Shown one piece after another: positions 24,614 to 32,963 of a stretch of DNA of 64,000 nt; the stretch's first letter is position 1, and each line of letters opens with the position of its first letter. This DNA comes from Alistipes sp. (GTDB taxonomy: Bacteria; Bacteroidota; Bacteroidia; Bacteroidales; Rikenellaceae). Below the pieces are notes generated by a model. It saw only the letters and a program-made list of their open reading frames with translations. It was not told the origin of the DNA and searched no databases. The position numbers were made by a program, and so were the translations under genes. The DNA lies in the NCBI GenBank assembly GCA_020026415.1, contig JAHHQL010000003.1, forward strand, positions 1 through 64,000. The letters are read 5' to 3'.

Positions 24614-24628
24614 CGGCAGTTCTCCCTT

Positions 24629-24862
24629 CTATTTTTCCTGCGTATCCTCCACGACAGGATCCAGATCTTCGGAGATGCGTTCTTTCGGAGCGTCTTTCTT
24701 GGGCTCGGCTTTGGGTGGACGCACGCCGTACATCACCACCATACGGTTATCAATGGTTTCCGTTTTGTCTTTCTTGGATTTCTTCGGAGCATCCTTGACC
24801 GACGAGCAGGCGGTCGAAAGGCCGAGCAGGGCAACAATTGCGAGTTTTAATTTTCTATCCAT
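24629..24862 (-). CDS. Small lipoprotein, probable partner/substrate of the radical SAM enzyme
   Basis: A 77-residue protein with signal peptide LKLAIVALLGLSTAC and lipobox STAC (Cys19), so the mature part is only about 58 residues: a Lys-rich linker, a short conserved-looking core NRMVVMYGVRPPK (39-51, with Tyr45-Gly46 and Pro49-Pro50) and an acidic, Lys/Glu/Pro-rich tail. The YG-x-x-P core resembles the motif of lipoproteins that accompany such radical SAM enzymes and would be the obvious site of modification. This is inference. It is the first gene of a two-gene operon with promoter box TATATTTG at 24902-24909. Confidence 0.75.
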   Translation of the reverse strand: MDRKLKLAIVALLGLSTACSSVKDAPKKSKKDKTETIDNRMVVMYGVRPPKAEPKKDAPKERISEDLDPVVEDTQEK

Positions 24863-24901
24863 AACGACAACTTTTAAGGGATACGTTCTGTTTCAAGTAA
24901 A

Positions 24902-24909
24902 CAAATATA
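24902..24909 (-). promoter_or_regulatory. Promoter -7 box of the radical SAM operon
   Basis: On the minus strand TATATTTG, 40 bases before the lipoprotein ATG. No convincing -33 TTTG. The remaining 230 bases to the cold-shock promoter show nothing else recognisable. Confidence 0.55.
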
Positions 24910-25142
24910 CACATTTTCCCGTAAATCGAAAAATTCTCCCGAAATATTTGTCAAAATCCGGGAGAGGAGACGATGCCCCGTCACAAAATCCCGCCCCTCA
25001 AAATAGTATTTTTCGGAATTGATTTTAAGACAAACTCGGAAGAACAACCGAATATTCCGTTCACTTTCGGATCTGAATAGTTCTATTCCTCCTTATAAAA
25101 CACGAATAAGTCCGATCCGGGGGAAAATAAAGGATAAAAAGT

Positions 25143-25173
25143 TTTGAAAGACAAACGATTTTATATTACTTTG
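25143..25173 (+). promoter_or_regulatory. Promoter of the cold-shock gene
   Basis: TTTG at 25143-25146, a 19-bp spacer and TTACTTTG at 25166-25173. The leader to the ATG is about 25-30 bases, short for cold-shock genes, so the long structured leader known from E. coli cspA is absent. Confidence 0.65.
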
Positions 25174-25204
25174 TAAATACATTAATAACTAAATCTTCAT
25201 TTTT

Positions 25205-25405
25205 ATGACAGGCAAAGTAAAATGGTTCGATAGCAAGAAAGGCTACGGATTCATTACAGAAGAGAATGGCAAGGAGATCTTTGTGCATTTCTCCGGAATT
25301 GTTGCAGAAGGCTTCAAGTCTCTCAACGAAGGTCAAACCGTCGAATTTGAAATCGGCGAAGGCGCCAAGGGCGAGCAGGCTGTCAATGTAACCGTTGTAG
25401 GGTAA
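25205..25405 (+). CDS. Cold-shock domain protein (CspA family)
   Basis: A 66-residue single cold-shock domain, an OB-fold RNA/DNA chaperone. Both nucleic-acid motifs are present: KGYGFI (RNP1, residues 12-17) and IFVHFSGI (RNP2, about 25-32). It has its own promoter and terminator. A paralogue used at normal temperature is as likely as a true cold-induced one. Confidence 0.95.
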   Translation: MTGKVKWFDSKKGYGFITEENGKEIFVHFSGIVAEGFKSLNEGQTVEFEIGEGAKGEQAVNVTVVG

Positions 25406-25432
25406 AAAACAATACCGCAAATTTGATCTAAA

Positions 25433-25467
25433 AAAGAGAGACCGCCCCACGGGACAGAACTCTCTTT
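25433..25467 (+). terminator. Cold-shock gene terminator
   Basis: AAAGAGAG (25433-25440) pairs with CTCTCTTT (25460-25467); a short T-rich tail follows. Confidence 0.6.
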
Positions 25468-25544
25468 CCTTTTCTACACGGAAACCCTGAATCGTTTCCG
25501 ATCCGACTTTATGGCAAACCGAGTCCGCGGATTCGGTTTACTTT

Positions 25545-26084
25545 TTATTCTCCTTTTTCCAAAATCCGATTTTCCGGGTGCAAACGATCAATTTTCGCCC
25601 GCAACTCGCTGATGAAGCGATCCCGATCCCGACACGAAAGATAGAGCCGATCCTCGTAAATATCGGTAATCTCCACCATATTACGCCACTCGGCGGCATA
25701 AATGCGCACACGGTCGAAGTGCTTCAGATCGAAGTAATGACCGTAATAGCCGAAAAATCCGTATGCTCCGAAAAACGGGAACATCCATTTCATTTCGGAG
25801 GTACGCACGGCTCGCACCGAGGCGATCTCGTCGCAACGCAACTCGGTGATGTCCAACAAACATTCGATCTGAACCAACTCGTCCGTAAGGATGATTTTAC
25901 GGGGAATCGACAACGACATGAGGGCGATCAGCGCAACCACAAACGAAGTAAACCACGCCGACAAATACCCTCCCTCGTAGAGTTCGTACAACCCCACACC
26001 AAGCAGAATGAAGATCAGTAACACAAAGACGCTCAGATAGATCGTCTTGCGTGACATGTGATAGCGATATACTGAATTATTCAT
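25545..26084 (-). CDS. Membrane protein with bacterial PH-like domain
   Basis: A 179-residue protein with two membrane helices close together (about 14-32 and 41-58), followed by a soluble beta-rich domain: PRKIILTDELVQIECLLDIT, then the Trp/Phe/Tyr/Gly-rich loop MKWMFPFFGAYGFFGYYGHY and DRLYLSCRDRDRFISELRAKI as the last helix. This is the layout of PH-like (bPH/YdbT-type) membrane proteins. Function unknown. It is the third gene of the M23-ispD operon, 27 bases after ispD. Confidence 0.7.
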   Translation of the reverse strand: MNNSVYRYHMSRKTIYLSVFVLLIFILLGVGLYELYEGGYLSAWFTSFVVALIALMSLSIPRKIILTDELVQIECLLDITELRCDEIASVRAVRTSEMKWMFPFFGAYGFFGYYGHYFDLKHFDRVRIYAAEWRNMVEITDIYEDRLYLSCRDRDRFISELRAKIDRLHPENRILEKGE

Positions 26085-26111
26085 TTTCGGATTACGGTTT
26101 TTCTTCCGTCC

Positions 26112-26834
26112 TTACAGATCTGTCGATTCTCCGTCTTGCGCCGCCTCGGCCTCTTCTTCGCGCGCCAACTGAATCCCGCGTGCCAGAAGGAAGTCTTCGG
26201 GAGTCGTAATCTTCAGATTGGTACGTTCACCCTCGACCAACGTCACCTCGACACCCGAACGCTCCACCACCGAGGCATCGTCCGTAAACGAGGGATCAAA
26301 CTCCGCGCCATAGGCACGGCGCAGGATCTCCTGACGGAAAATTTGCGGGGTTTGGACACAGCGCAACGCACTCCGATCGACAATCTCCGATCCACAGTCG
26401 GTCAAACGACGGAACGAATCGGCAGGACGCACCACGGGAATCGCCGCGCCCGATTTCACGGCTGCCAGAGCCACCCGCCCGATCAGAGCCTCCGACGCCA
26501 GAGGACGTACACCGTCCTGCACGGCGACCAGTTCGGGATCGGTCTGCAAAGCCGCCAATCCGTTCTTCACCGAGAAAAAACGCTCCTTTCCGCCCGCCGC
26601 CACTTCGTGTTTCGGAAGCGAGAAACGCGCCGAGAGATCTTTCCAAAAGGCAATATGCTCTTCGGGCAGCACCACGACTATTTCGGCGGTGGGCAATGCC
26701 TCCCGGAAACGCTCAATCGTATGCGCCAAAACGGGTTTTGTACCCAATATGCGGAATTGTTTGGGGACAGAACCGCCACAACGGACTCCGCTGCCGCCTG
26801 CGACAATGATTACCCCGACGGATTGTTCGATCAT
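26112..26834 (-). CDS. ispD: 2-C-methyl-D-erythritol 4-phosphate cytidylyltransferase
   Basis: A 240-residue enzyme of the MEP isoprenoid pathway that makes CDP-methylerythritol from MEP and CTP. The nucleotide loop is VIIVAGGSGVRCGGSVPKQF; VQDGVRPLAS, VDRSALRCVQTPQIF and FTDDASVVERSGVEVTLVEG are the other family motifs. The last 15 or so residues form an acidic tail beyond the usual end. It lies 6 bases after the M23 peptidase gene. Confidence 0.93.
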   Translation of the reverse strand: MIEQSVGVIIVAGGSGVRCGGSVPKQFRILGTKPVLAHTIERFREALPTAEIVVVLPEEHIAFWKDLSARFSLPKHEVAAGGKERFFSVKNGLAALQTDPELVAVQDGVRPLASEALIGRVALAAVKSGAAIPVVRPADSFRRLTDCGSEIVDRSALRCVQTPQIFRQEILRRAYGAEFDPSFTDDASVVERSGVEVTLVEGERTNLKITTPEDFLLARGIQLAREEEAEAAQDGESTDL

Positions 26835-26840
26835 GACGAT

Positions 26841-28148
26841 TTATTTTTCGGATTTTACTTGGGATTCGACCTTCGCAGGAATGACGATCGAATCGAGTTG
26901 CGTGATTTTATCCGCTTCGGCAACCTCTCCGTGCAATTCGGCGATGATGTGATCACGCACATACTCAAAACGCTCTCGATGTTCCTTACGAATCGGTTCG
27001 GCAGGCTCCTGCGGTACGTTCAGCGGGTTGATCGGCTTGCCGTTTTTCCAGATGCGGTAATCGAGGTGCGGCCCCGTGGACATACCCGTCGAACCGACAT
27101 AACCGATCAGCTGCCCCTGCGACACGCGCGATCCCTTCTGAATGCCTTTGGCATAACGGCTCAAGTGCAGGTATCCCGTGCGGAATCCGCCCGCATGTTT
27201 AATTTTGAGGGTGTTACCTCCTCCTCCGCCCCAGCCTTTGAAGATCACCACGCCGTCGGCCACCGAGTGTACGGGCGTACCCATCGGTGCGGCGTAATCG
27301 ACACCCGTGTGGGGACGTACACGCTTGGTCACGGGATGACGACGCGCATAGGTGAATGTCGAACTGATGCGCGTATATTTGAGCGGAGCCTTCAGCATCA
27401 TCTTGCGCAGACTCGCACCGTCGGCCTCCCAATATTTGAGTTTTCCGTCCTGTTTGTAGGGGATGGCGTAGTACTCTCTGCCTCCGTGGTTGAACTGCGC
27501 ACCCCACACCCGCGAAATACCCGCCGACACCGTGTCGTCGATGAATTTCTCGTCGTAAATCACCGTGAAACTGTCGCCCTCCCTGATGCCGAAGAAATCG
27601 ACCGTCCACTGGTAAATATCCTCCAGTTCGGCGGCCAGTCCGTAGGGCAGGTTCTGCTCCATGATCGCCCCCCACAGCGAGGAGGTGATCACGGCCGATT
27701 TCTTGGTGCGGGCAACTTTGCAGGGTTTCTCGCCGAGCACCACGTCCACCGAATCGCCCATAAAGTCAAAACGCACGTAATCAATCGGATTCCGTTGATA
27801 AGCAAAGTGACACAGACGCTTTCCGTGAATCGAATCGCGCCCCACAAAAGCCGTGTAGCGATGCCCGGCACGAATGTTTCTTAAAGGGAATACACCGGCC
27901 GCGGCGCGATCCAGACGATCGACCTCCACCGCCGACAGCCCCAACTCACCGAGGATTGCTCCCATGGTTGCACCGTTGCCTATTTCGCCGTGACACAATT
28001 CGTATTGGTCGGCATCTATTCCGAATACAAGATTTTCGGGCGTTTCGACCTTTGCTTCGACCGAATCGTCATTTGTTTTTTCCGTTGAAGAGCACGCCGT
28101 CACAAGAAGCGACAGAAGTGCCAGAAAGGCTCGATTTAGTGTTTTCAT
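26841..28148 (-). CDS. M23 (LytM) peptidase lipoprotein
   Basis: A 435-residue cell-wall peptidase-like lipoprotein: lipobox LVTAC (Cys19), a long central region with an opacity-like OapA/LysM-type repeat (about 150-260), and a LytM domain (about 255-375). The zinc motif HTGVD (H280, D284) and H328 are kept; the final motif is GPHLDYR, so the usual second His of HxH is Asp363. This variant may still bind metal or may be a regulator rather than a hydrolase. The ATG at 28148 is chosen because it starts the signal peptide. It heads the operon with ispD and the PH-domain gene. Confidence 0.87.
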   Translation of the reverse strand: MKTLNRAFLALLSLLVTACSSTEKTNDDSVEAKVETPENLVFGIDADQYELCHGEIGNGATMGAILGELGLSAVEVDRLDRAAAGVFPLRNIRAGHRYTAFVGRDSIHGKRLCHFAYQRNPIDYVRFDFMGDSVDVVLGEKPCKVARTKKSAVITSSLWGAIMEQNLPYGLAAELEDIYQWTVDFFGIREGDSFTVIYDEKFIDDTVSAGISRVWGAQFNHGGREYYAIPYKQDGKLKYWEADGASLRKMMLKAPLKYTRISSTFTYARRHPVTKRVRPHTGVDYAAPMGTPVHSVADGVVIFKGWGGGGGNTLKIKHAGGFRTGYLHLSRYAKGIQKGSRVSQGQLIGYVGSTGMSTGPHLDYRIWKNGKPINPLNVPQEPAEPIRKEHRERFEYVRDHIIAELHGEVAEADKITQLDSIVIPAKVESQVKSEK

Positions 28149-28156
28149 AGTTATAG

Positions 28157-28164
28157 CAAATGTA
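28157..28164 (-). promoter_or_regulatory. Promoter -7 box of the M23-ispD operon
   Basis: On the minus strand TACATTTG, only 8 bases before the ATG, which implies an almost leaderless mRNA. Confidence 0.5.
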
Positions 28165-28234
28165 GGCATAATTTTCAAGAAAACAGCATTTCGCGCCCCT
28201 AATATTGTTCCGACAGGAGAAAGATTGCAAATTA

Positions 28235-28266
28235 TTTGGTATTTCGGGTAAAAATCACTATATTTG
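28235..28266 (+). promoter_or_regulatory. lpxK operon promoter
   Basis: TTTG at 28235-28238, a 20-bp spacer and TATATTTG at 28259-28266, 57 bases before the lpxK ATG. Confidence 0.75.
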
Positions 28267-28323
28267 AAAATATAATATATAGTACTAACCGAAAACCTGC
28301 TCTAATCTAAACCGAAAATTCGC

Positions 28324-29367
28324 ATGCGGAAATTCATGTTGGCACCTCTTGCAGCCCTCTACAAGGCGGGAGTGACGTTCCGTCACTTTCTTTTTGATCA
28401 CGGGTTTTTGAAGAGTGTGCGTTTCAATATTCCGATCATCTGCATCGGCAACATCACCGTGGGCGGCACGGGCAAAACGCCTATGGCCGAAATGGTCATT
28501 TCCTACATGACCCAGCACCATAAAGTGGCTCTGCTTTCGAGAGGATACGGACGCAAGACGAAGGGTTATCTTGAGGTCAAAACCGACTCGCACTACCGCA
28601 GTGTGGGCGACGAGCCGTTGCAGATCAAACTCAAATTTCCCGACGTGACGGTTGTCGTATGCGAAAAACGCGTCGAGGGCATCCGCCGCATCCGGGAGGA
28701 ACACCCCGAAGTCGATCTGATCATCATGGACGACGGATTCCAGCATCGTTTCGTCGAGCCGAAGGTCAATATCGTGATGATCGATGCCACACGCCCCGTG
28801 CAGCACGACAAGATGATGCCGGCAGGCTCCCTGCGCGATCTTCCCGAACAACTCTACCGCGCCCACTACTTCATCGTGACCAAGTGTCCCGATCCGATGG
28901 TGGCGTTGGACCGTTCGATCCTCAAGAAACAACTCGTGCAGTACGCCTATCAGAGCATCTACTTCACGCGCTACGAATCGTTCGTACCCCGTCCGATTTT
29001 CCACGATGAGGGAAAGACGAAGAATTTCGTGTCGGATCAGGAGGTCATAGCCCTGTCGGGTGTCGGCAATCCGAAACCTTTCCTGAAAACGCTCCGCGAT
29101 CATTACAAGGTCATCGAAGAAATTACGCTGGACGACCATCATGTCTATAAGATGCGTGATGTCCACCGTTTGGAGGCTCTTCTGAAACAGAATCCCCAAG
29201 CCGTAGTCATCACCACCGAAAAGGACGCCGTGAAATTCGCCAACCGCGCCAAGGTGCCTTCCACGCTCCGGCAGAAGATGTATTACCAGCCCATAAATAT
29301 TACATTCATCGGAGATTCCGCAACGGATTTTCTCCAAAAACTTGAAGATAATGTTAGAGGAAATTAA
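28324..29367 (+). CDS. lpxK: Tetraacyldisaccharide 4'-kinase LpxK
   Basis: A 347-residue inner-membrane-associated kinase that phosphorylates the 4' position of the lipid A precursor. It begins with an amphipathic helix (MLAPLAALYKAGVTFRHFLF), then NIPIICIGNITVGGTGKTPM with the P-loop, the family segments LLSRGYGRKTKGY and VGDEPLQIK, and the Walker B type IIMDDGFQHR. The later acyltransferase at 34113 acts in the same pathway. It overlaps the PNP gene by 17 bases. Confidence 0.94.
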   Translation: MRKFMLAPLAALYKAGVTFRHFLFDHGFLKSVRFNIPIICIGNITVGGTGKTPMAEMVISYMTQHHKVALLSRGYGRKTKGYLEVKTDSHYRSVGDEPLQIKLKFPDVTVVVCEKRVEGIRRIREEHPEVDLIIMDDGFQHRFVEPKVNIVMIDATRPVQHDKMMPAGSLRDLPEQLYRAHYFIVTKCPDPMVALDRSILKKQLVQYAYQSIYFTRYESFVPRPIFHDEGKTKNFVSDQEVIALSGVGNPKPFLKTLRDHYKVIEEITLDDHHVYKMRDVHRLEALLKQNPQAVVITTEKDAVKFANRAKVPSTLRQKMYYQPINITFIGDSATDFLQKLEDNVRGN

Positions 29368-30157
29368 GAAATGCGCTGCGTTCATTAAGGCGCAGACCAA
29401 CGATTACAAACCCGAGGTCGGAGTCATCCTCGGAACGGGTTTAGGCGGTTTCGCCGACAGCATCAAAGCTGATTACATACTCGAATACAAGAATATTCCC
29501 GGATTCCCCGTATCGACCGTACAAGGCCATAAGGGGCGTTTGATTTTCGGTCAGGTGGAGGGTCGCCGCGTGGTTGCCATGCAGGGTCGTTTCCACTACT
29601 ACGAAGGCTACGCCATGACGCAGGTCACCTTCCCGGTACGTGTCATGCAGCAACTCGGCATCAAGTATCTGTTCGTGTCGAACGCTTCGGGAGGCGTGAA
29701 CACCTCGTTCCGCACGGGCGATCTGATGATCATCACCGACCACATCAACCTGTTGCCCAATCCTCTGATCGGCCCCAATATGGAGGAACTCGGCCCGCGA
29801 TTCCCCGACATGCACAACTGCTACGACAAGAATCTGATCGCCAAGGCCACCGCCATCGCCGAAAAGGAGGGCATCAAGTTGCAGTATGGCGTTTATGTGG
29901 GCGGCACGGGACCGACGTTCGAGACGCAGGCCGAATACCGTTTCTACCACGCCATCGGCGGTGATGCGGCAGGTATGTCCACCGTTCCCGAAGTGATCGT
30001 GGCACGCCACATGTCGATCCCCGTATTCGGCGTGTCGGTGATCACCAACTGCGGTCTTTCGGACGAGGTGGGCGATCACGAAGATGTGCAGTTGCAGGGT
30101 CGCAAGGCCGGCATCCGCATGGAAAAACTCTTCAAAGAGATGATTAAAAATTTGTAA
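29351..30157 (+). CDS. Purine nucleoside phosphorylase (PNP, trimeric type)
   Basis: A 268-residue phosphorylase that splits inosine and guanosine into base and ribose-1-phosphate in purine salvage. VGVILGTGLGGFAD is the phosphate-binding loop; GRFHYYEGY, SNASGGVN, GTGPTFETQAEYRFYHAIGGDAAGMSTVPEV and ITNCGLSD carry the substrate residues (Glu in FETQAE, Asn in SVITN). It corresponds to the PunA/DeoD-like trimeric PNP-I type. The ATG at 29351 lies inside the end of lpxK; a TTG nine bases upstream is a less likely start. Confidence 0.93.
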   Translation: MLEEIKKCAAFIKAQTNDYKPEVGVILGTGLGGFADSIKADYILEYKNIPGFPVSTVQGHKGRLIFGQVEGRRVVAMQGRFHYYEGYAMTQVTFPVRVMQQLGIKYLFVSNASGGVNTSFRTGDLMIITDHINLLPNPLIGPNMEELGPRFPDMHNCYDKNLIAKATAIAEKEGIKLQYGVYVGGTGPTFETQAEYRFYHAIGGDAAGMSTVPEVIVARHMSIPVFGVSVITNCGLSDEVGDHEDVQLQGRKAGIRMEKLFKEMIKNL

Positions 30158-30163
30158 ATCCCT

Positions 30164-30703
30164 ATGGTAAACAAAGTTATCTTGGTAGGCAACGTGGGCA
30201 TGGATCCCGAAGTGCGCACCTTGGAAACCGGCACGAAAGTGGCACGTATCCGCCTTGCCACGACCGAACGCCTTTTCGACCGTCAGTCGAACGAAACGAA
30301 AGAACACACCGAATGGCACACGATCACGCTGTGGCGCGGATTGGCCGACGTGGTGGACAAATATGTGCATAAAGGCTCGCAACTCTATATCGAGGGTCGC
30401 CTCCGCACGCGCGAATGGATGGATAAGGACAACAACAAACGCTACACCACCGAGATTCTGGCCGACACGATGAATATGCTGGGTCGCCGCGGTGATGCAC
30501 CTGCCTATACGGCACCCGATCCTGCCGCTTCGCAACAGCCCTACGGTCAGCAGCCGCAACCCGCCTATGGTCAGCCGTCGCAATCCCCCTACGGACAACC
30601 ACAGGGCGGTTTCACGCAGCCTACGTTTGCACAACCCGCACAACAGCAGCCTGCACCCCAGCCGACCGTGCCGCAGGAAGATCCCGACGATCTGCCGTTC
30701 TAA
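30164..30703 (+). CDS. ssb: Single-stranded DNA-binding protein
   Basis: A 179-residue SSB: the OB-fold (about 1-110) opens with VNKVILVGNVGMDPEVRTLE and has HTEWHTITLWRGLADVVDKYVHKGSQLYIEGRL-type sequence. A Gln/Pro/Tyr-rich linker with repeated YGQP units (about 120-165) follows, and the acidic tip DPDDLPF binds partner proteins. It lies 6 bases after PNP and is followed by a terminator. Confidence 0.95.
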   Translation: MVNKVILVGNVGMDPEVRTLETGTKVARIRLATTERLFDRQSNETKEHTEWHTITLWRGLADVVDKYVHKGSQLYIEGRLRTREWMDKDNNKRYTTEILADTMNMLGRRGDAPAYTAPDPAASQQPYGQQPQPAYGQPSQSPYGQPQGGFTQPTFAQPAQQQPAPQPTVPQEDPDDLPF

Positions 30704-30725
30704 ACACCGAAAAACCCGTTACACG

Positions 30726-30774
30726 AATGGTTGTTTTCCCCGCCACGGGTGTGGGAAAGCGACCATTTGTTTTT
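30726..30774 (+). terminator. Terminator after ssb
   Basis: AATGGT with inner TTTTCCCC pairs with GGGAAA and ACCATT (30762-30767), followed by TGTTTTT. The stem is interrupted by bulges. It ends 13 bases before the esterase ATG. Confidence 0.6.
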
Positions 30775-30787
30775 AAATTCACGTCCT

Positions 30788-31594
30788 ATGCTCCGATACC
30801 TGTTTATATTGGCGGGACTTTTGTCGAGCCTCACGCTCCGCGCCGCCCGCCTCGATTCTCTGGCGGTATTCAGCCGAGCCATGCAACGCGATGTAGCCTG
30901 TCGGGTCATCATGCCCGATACGCCCCAAGAGGAACGTCTCCCGACGGTCTATCTCCTGCACGGTTACAGCGGCAGTGACCGCACCTATCCGACGCGCTTC
31001 CCCGAAATTTTCGCTCTGGCAGATCGCTACCAAATGATCCTCGTGATGCCCGACGGCCGCAACAGTTGGTATATCGACAGCCCCGTAAATCCCCGAAGCC
31101 GTTACGAGGAATTCATCACGCGGGAACTCATTCCCCACATCGACTCGCTCTACCCGACCCTTGACGACCGCCACGCGCGGGCGATCACGGGACTGAGCAT
31201 GGGCGGTCACGGTGCACTCTACCTGACGATCCTCCACCCCGATCTGTTCGGTGCGGCGGGCAGTATGAGTGGTGGTGTGGATTTAAGACCCTTCCCCGGC
31301 AAATGGGAGTTGAATAAGGTATTGGGTACGCAGCAGGAGCATCCCGACAATTGGGAGCATTACAGCGTCATTCATCTTGTGCCGCTCATCTCGGCGGATC
31401 ACCCGCAACTGATCTTCGACTGCGGTACGGAGGACTTTTTCTTTGAGGTGAACAACGCCCTCCACCGCGCCCTTCTAAAGCGGGGTATCCCCCACACCTA
31501 CACGACCCGTCCCGGTGAACACAATCCCGACTATTGGCGCGGATCCATCCCCCGCCACCTCGAATTTTTCCACCGTTATTTCTCACAACAATAA
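30788..31594 (+). CDS. Secreted esterase (esterase D / PF00756 type)
   Basis: A 268-residue alpha/beta hydrolase. The N-terminus (MLRYLFILAGLLSSLTLRAA) is a signal peptide, so the enzyme is exported to the periplasm. YLLHGYSGSDRTYP gives the oxyanion region, GLSMGGHGALY the nucleophile Ser, DCGTEDFFF the acid and PGEHNPDYW the His. It resembles feruloyl or acetyl-xylan esterases and S-formylglutathione hydrolase; the substrate is not known. The ATG at 30788 is chosen because it starts the signal peptide. Confidence 0.87.
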   Translation: MLRYLFILAGLLSSLTLRAARLDSLAVFSRAMQRDVACRVIMPDTPQEERLPTVYLLHGYSGSDRTYPTRFPEIFALADRYQMILVMPDGRNSWYIDSPVNPRSRYEEFITRELIPHIDSLYPTLDDRHARAITGLSMGGHGALYLTILHPDLFGAAGSMSGGVDLRPFPGKWELNKVLGTQQEHPDNWEHYSVIHLVPLISADHPQLIFDCGTEDFFFEVNNALHRALLKRGIPHTYTTRPGEHNPDYWRGSIPRHLEFFHRYFSQQ

Positions 31595-31595
31595 A

Positions 31596-31630
31596 AAAAT
31601 CCGCAACCGAGCAGTTCGGTTGCGGATTTT
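31596..31630. terminator. Bidirectional terminator
   Basis: A 15-bp stem (AAAATCCGCAACCGA/TCGGTTGCGGATTTT) with T-runs on both strands between convergent genes. Confidence 0.9.
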
Positions 31631-31691
31631 CCGTATTAAATCGGAAGGAGTTTCTGTTTCTCTGTTTCTCTGTCCCCCCCTCACGCACTAA

Positions 31692-32963
31692 TTAGCGTAC
31701 TTTGAAATCGGCATCGGCGCAGTGCGGGATCGGCATCTTGGCATAGGTACCGTTCTCCAACTTGGCACGAACCGACTTGAAGGCCTCGATCGTGTACTTC
31801 ACATCTTCCAAGGTGTGGGCAGCGGTCGGGATGACACGCAGGATGATCTCGCCCTTCGGGATTACGGGGTAGATGACGATCGAACAGAATACACCGTGGT
31901 TCTCACGCAGATCGACAATCAGGTTTGTAGCCTCAGGAATACCGCCCTTCATGAATACGGGAGTTACAGGCGAGTTGGTGACACCGATCTCGAAACCGTT
32001 CTCTTTCAGACCGCCCTGCAAAGCGCGAACGATCTCCCACAACTTCTCCTGATATTCGGGGTGGTTGCGGATCAGTTCCAGACGCTTCAGCGCACCCATC
32101 ACCATCGGCATGGGCAGCGACTTTGCGTACAACTGCGAACGCATGTTGTAACGGAACAGGTTGATCAACCAACGGGGACCGCTGACAAACGCACCGATAC
32201 CGGCCATCGACTTTGCGAAGGTGTTGAACAGCACATCAACGCCATCAACGCAGTTGAAGTGCGAAGCCGTACCGCGACCGCCCTTACCCATCGTACCGAA
32301 ACCGTGGGCATCATCGACCAACAGACGGAAATTGAAATCTTTCTTCAGAGCCACGATCTCGTCGAGTTTGCCCAGATCGCCCTTCATACCGAATACACCC
32401 TCGGTGATGACCAGAACGCCACCTTTCTGCTCCTCGGCAAGGTCGGTGGCATGCTGCAACTGCAAACGCAGCGACTCCATGTCGTTGTGACCGTAAACGA
32501 AACGCTTGCCCTTGTGCATACGCAGACCGTCGATGATGCAGGCGTGCGCCTCGGCATCGTAAACGACTACGTCGCGGGGGGTCAGCAGACAGTCGATGAT
32601 CGAAATCATACCCTGATAACCGAAGTTCAACAGGAAGGCATCCTCCTTACCGACAAACTCTGCCAACTCACGCTCCAACTGTTCGTGGTATTTGGTCTGA
32701 CCGCTCATCATACGGGCACCCATCGGGGCTGCCATACCAAATTGTGCGGCACCCTCGGCATCAGCCTTGCGGACTTCGGGGTGATTAGCCAGACCCAGAT
32801 AGTTGTTCAAACTCCAGTTCAGCATCTCCTTACCGCGGAACTTCATGTGGGGGCCGAGTTCACCCTCCAATTTGGGGAATGCGAAATAGCCGTGTGCATA
32901 AGACATATACTGTCCGATGGGACCTCCGGCATTCTTCTCAAGGCGATCAAAAATATCAACCAT
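31692..32963 (-). CDS. Alpha-oxoamine synthase (Kbl/serine palmitoyltransferase-like, PLP-dependent)
   Basis: A 423-residue PLP enzyme of the alpha-oxoamine synthase family, which condenses an amino acid with an acyl-CoA. LNWSLNNYLGLANHPEV, FGYQGMISIIDCLL, YDAEAHACIIDGLRMHKGKRFVYGHND, LLVDDAHGFGTMGKGGRG and the PLP lysine in NTFAKSMAGIG are clear. It differs from canonical glycine C-acetyltransferase and from known Bacteroides serine palmitoyltransferase (the Lys region reads FAKSMAG), and the C-terminus is about 25 residues longer, so the amino acid and acyl-CoA are not assigned. It stands alone. Confidence 0.85.
   Translation of the reverse strand: MVDIFDRLEKNAGGPIGQYMSYAHGYFAFPKLEGELGPHMKFRGKEMLNWSLNNYLGLANHPEVRKADAEGAAQFGMAAPMGARMMSGQTKYHEQLERELAEFVGKEDAFLLNFGYQGMISIIDCLLTPRDVVVYDAEAHACIIDGLRMHKGKRFVYGHNDMESLRLQLQHATDLAEEQKGGVLVITEGVFGMKGDLGKLDEIVALKKDFNFRLLVDDAHGFGTMGKGGRGTASHFNCVDGVDVLFNTFAKSMAGIGAFVSGPRWLINLFRYNMRSQLYAKSLPMPMVMGALKRLELIRNHPEYQEKLWEIVRALQGGLKENGFEIGVTNSPVTPVFMKGGIPEATNLIVDLRENHGVFCSIVIYPVIPKGEIILRVIPTAAHTLEDVKYTIEAFKSVRAKLENGTYAKMPIPHCADADFKVR

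Noticed and set aside
26136..27884. 582-codon frame opposite ispD and the M23 gene
   Set aside because: It spans two well-identified genes and their junction, so it cannot be real.
30540..30670. Repeat tract in ssb as a tandem DNA repeat element
   Set aside because: The YGQP units encode the usual disordered SSB linker and need no other explanation.
31692..32963. Assigning the PLP enzyme as kbl or as serine palmitoyltransferase outright
   Set aside because: The motifs fix the family only; the substrate-defining residues could not be judged by eye.
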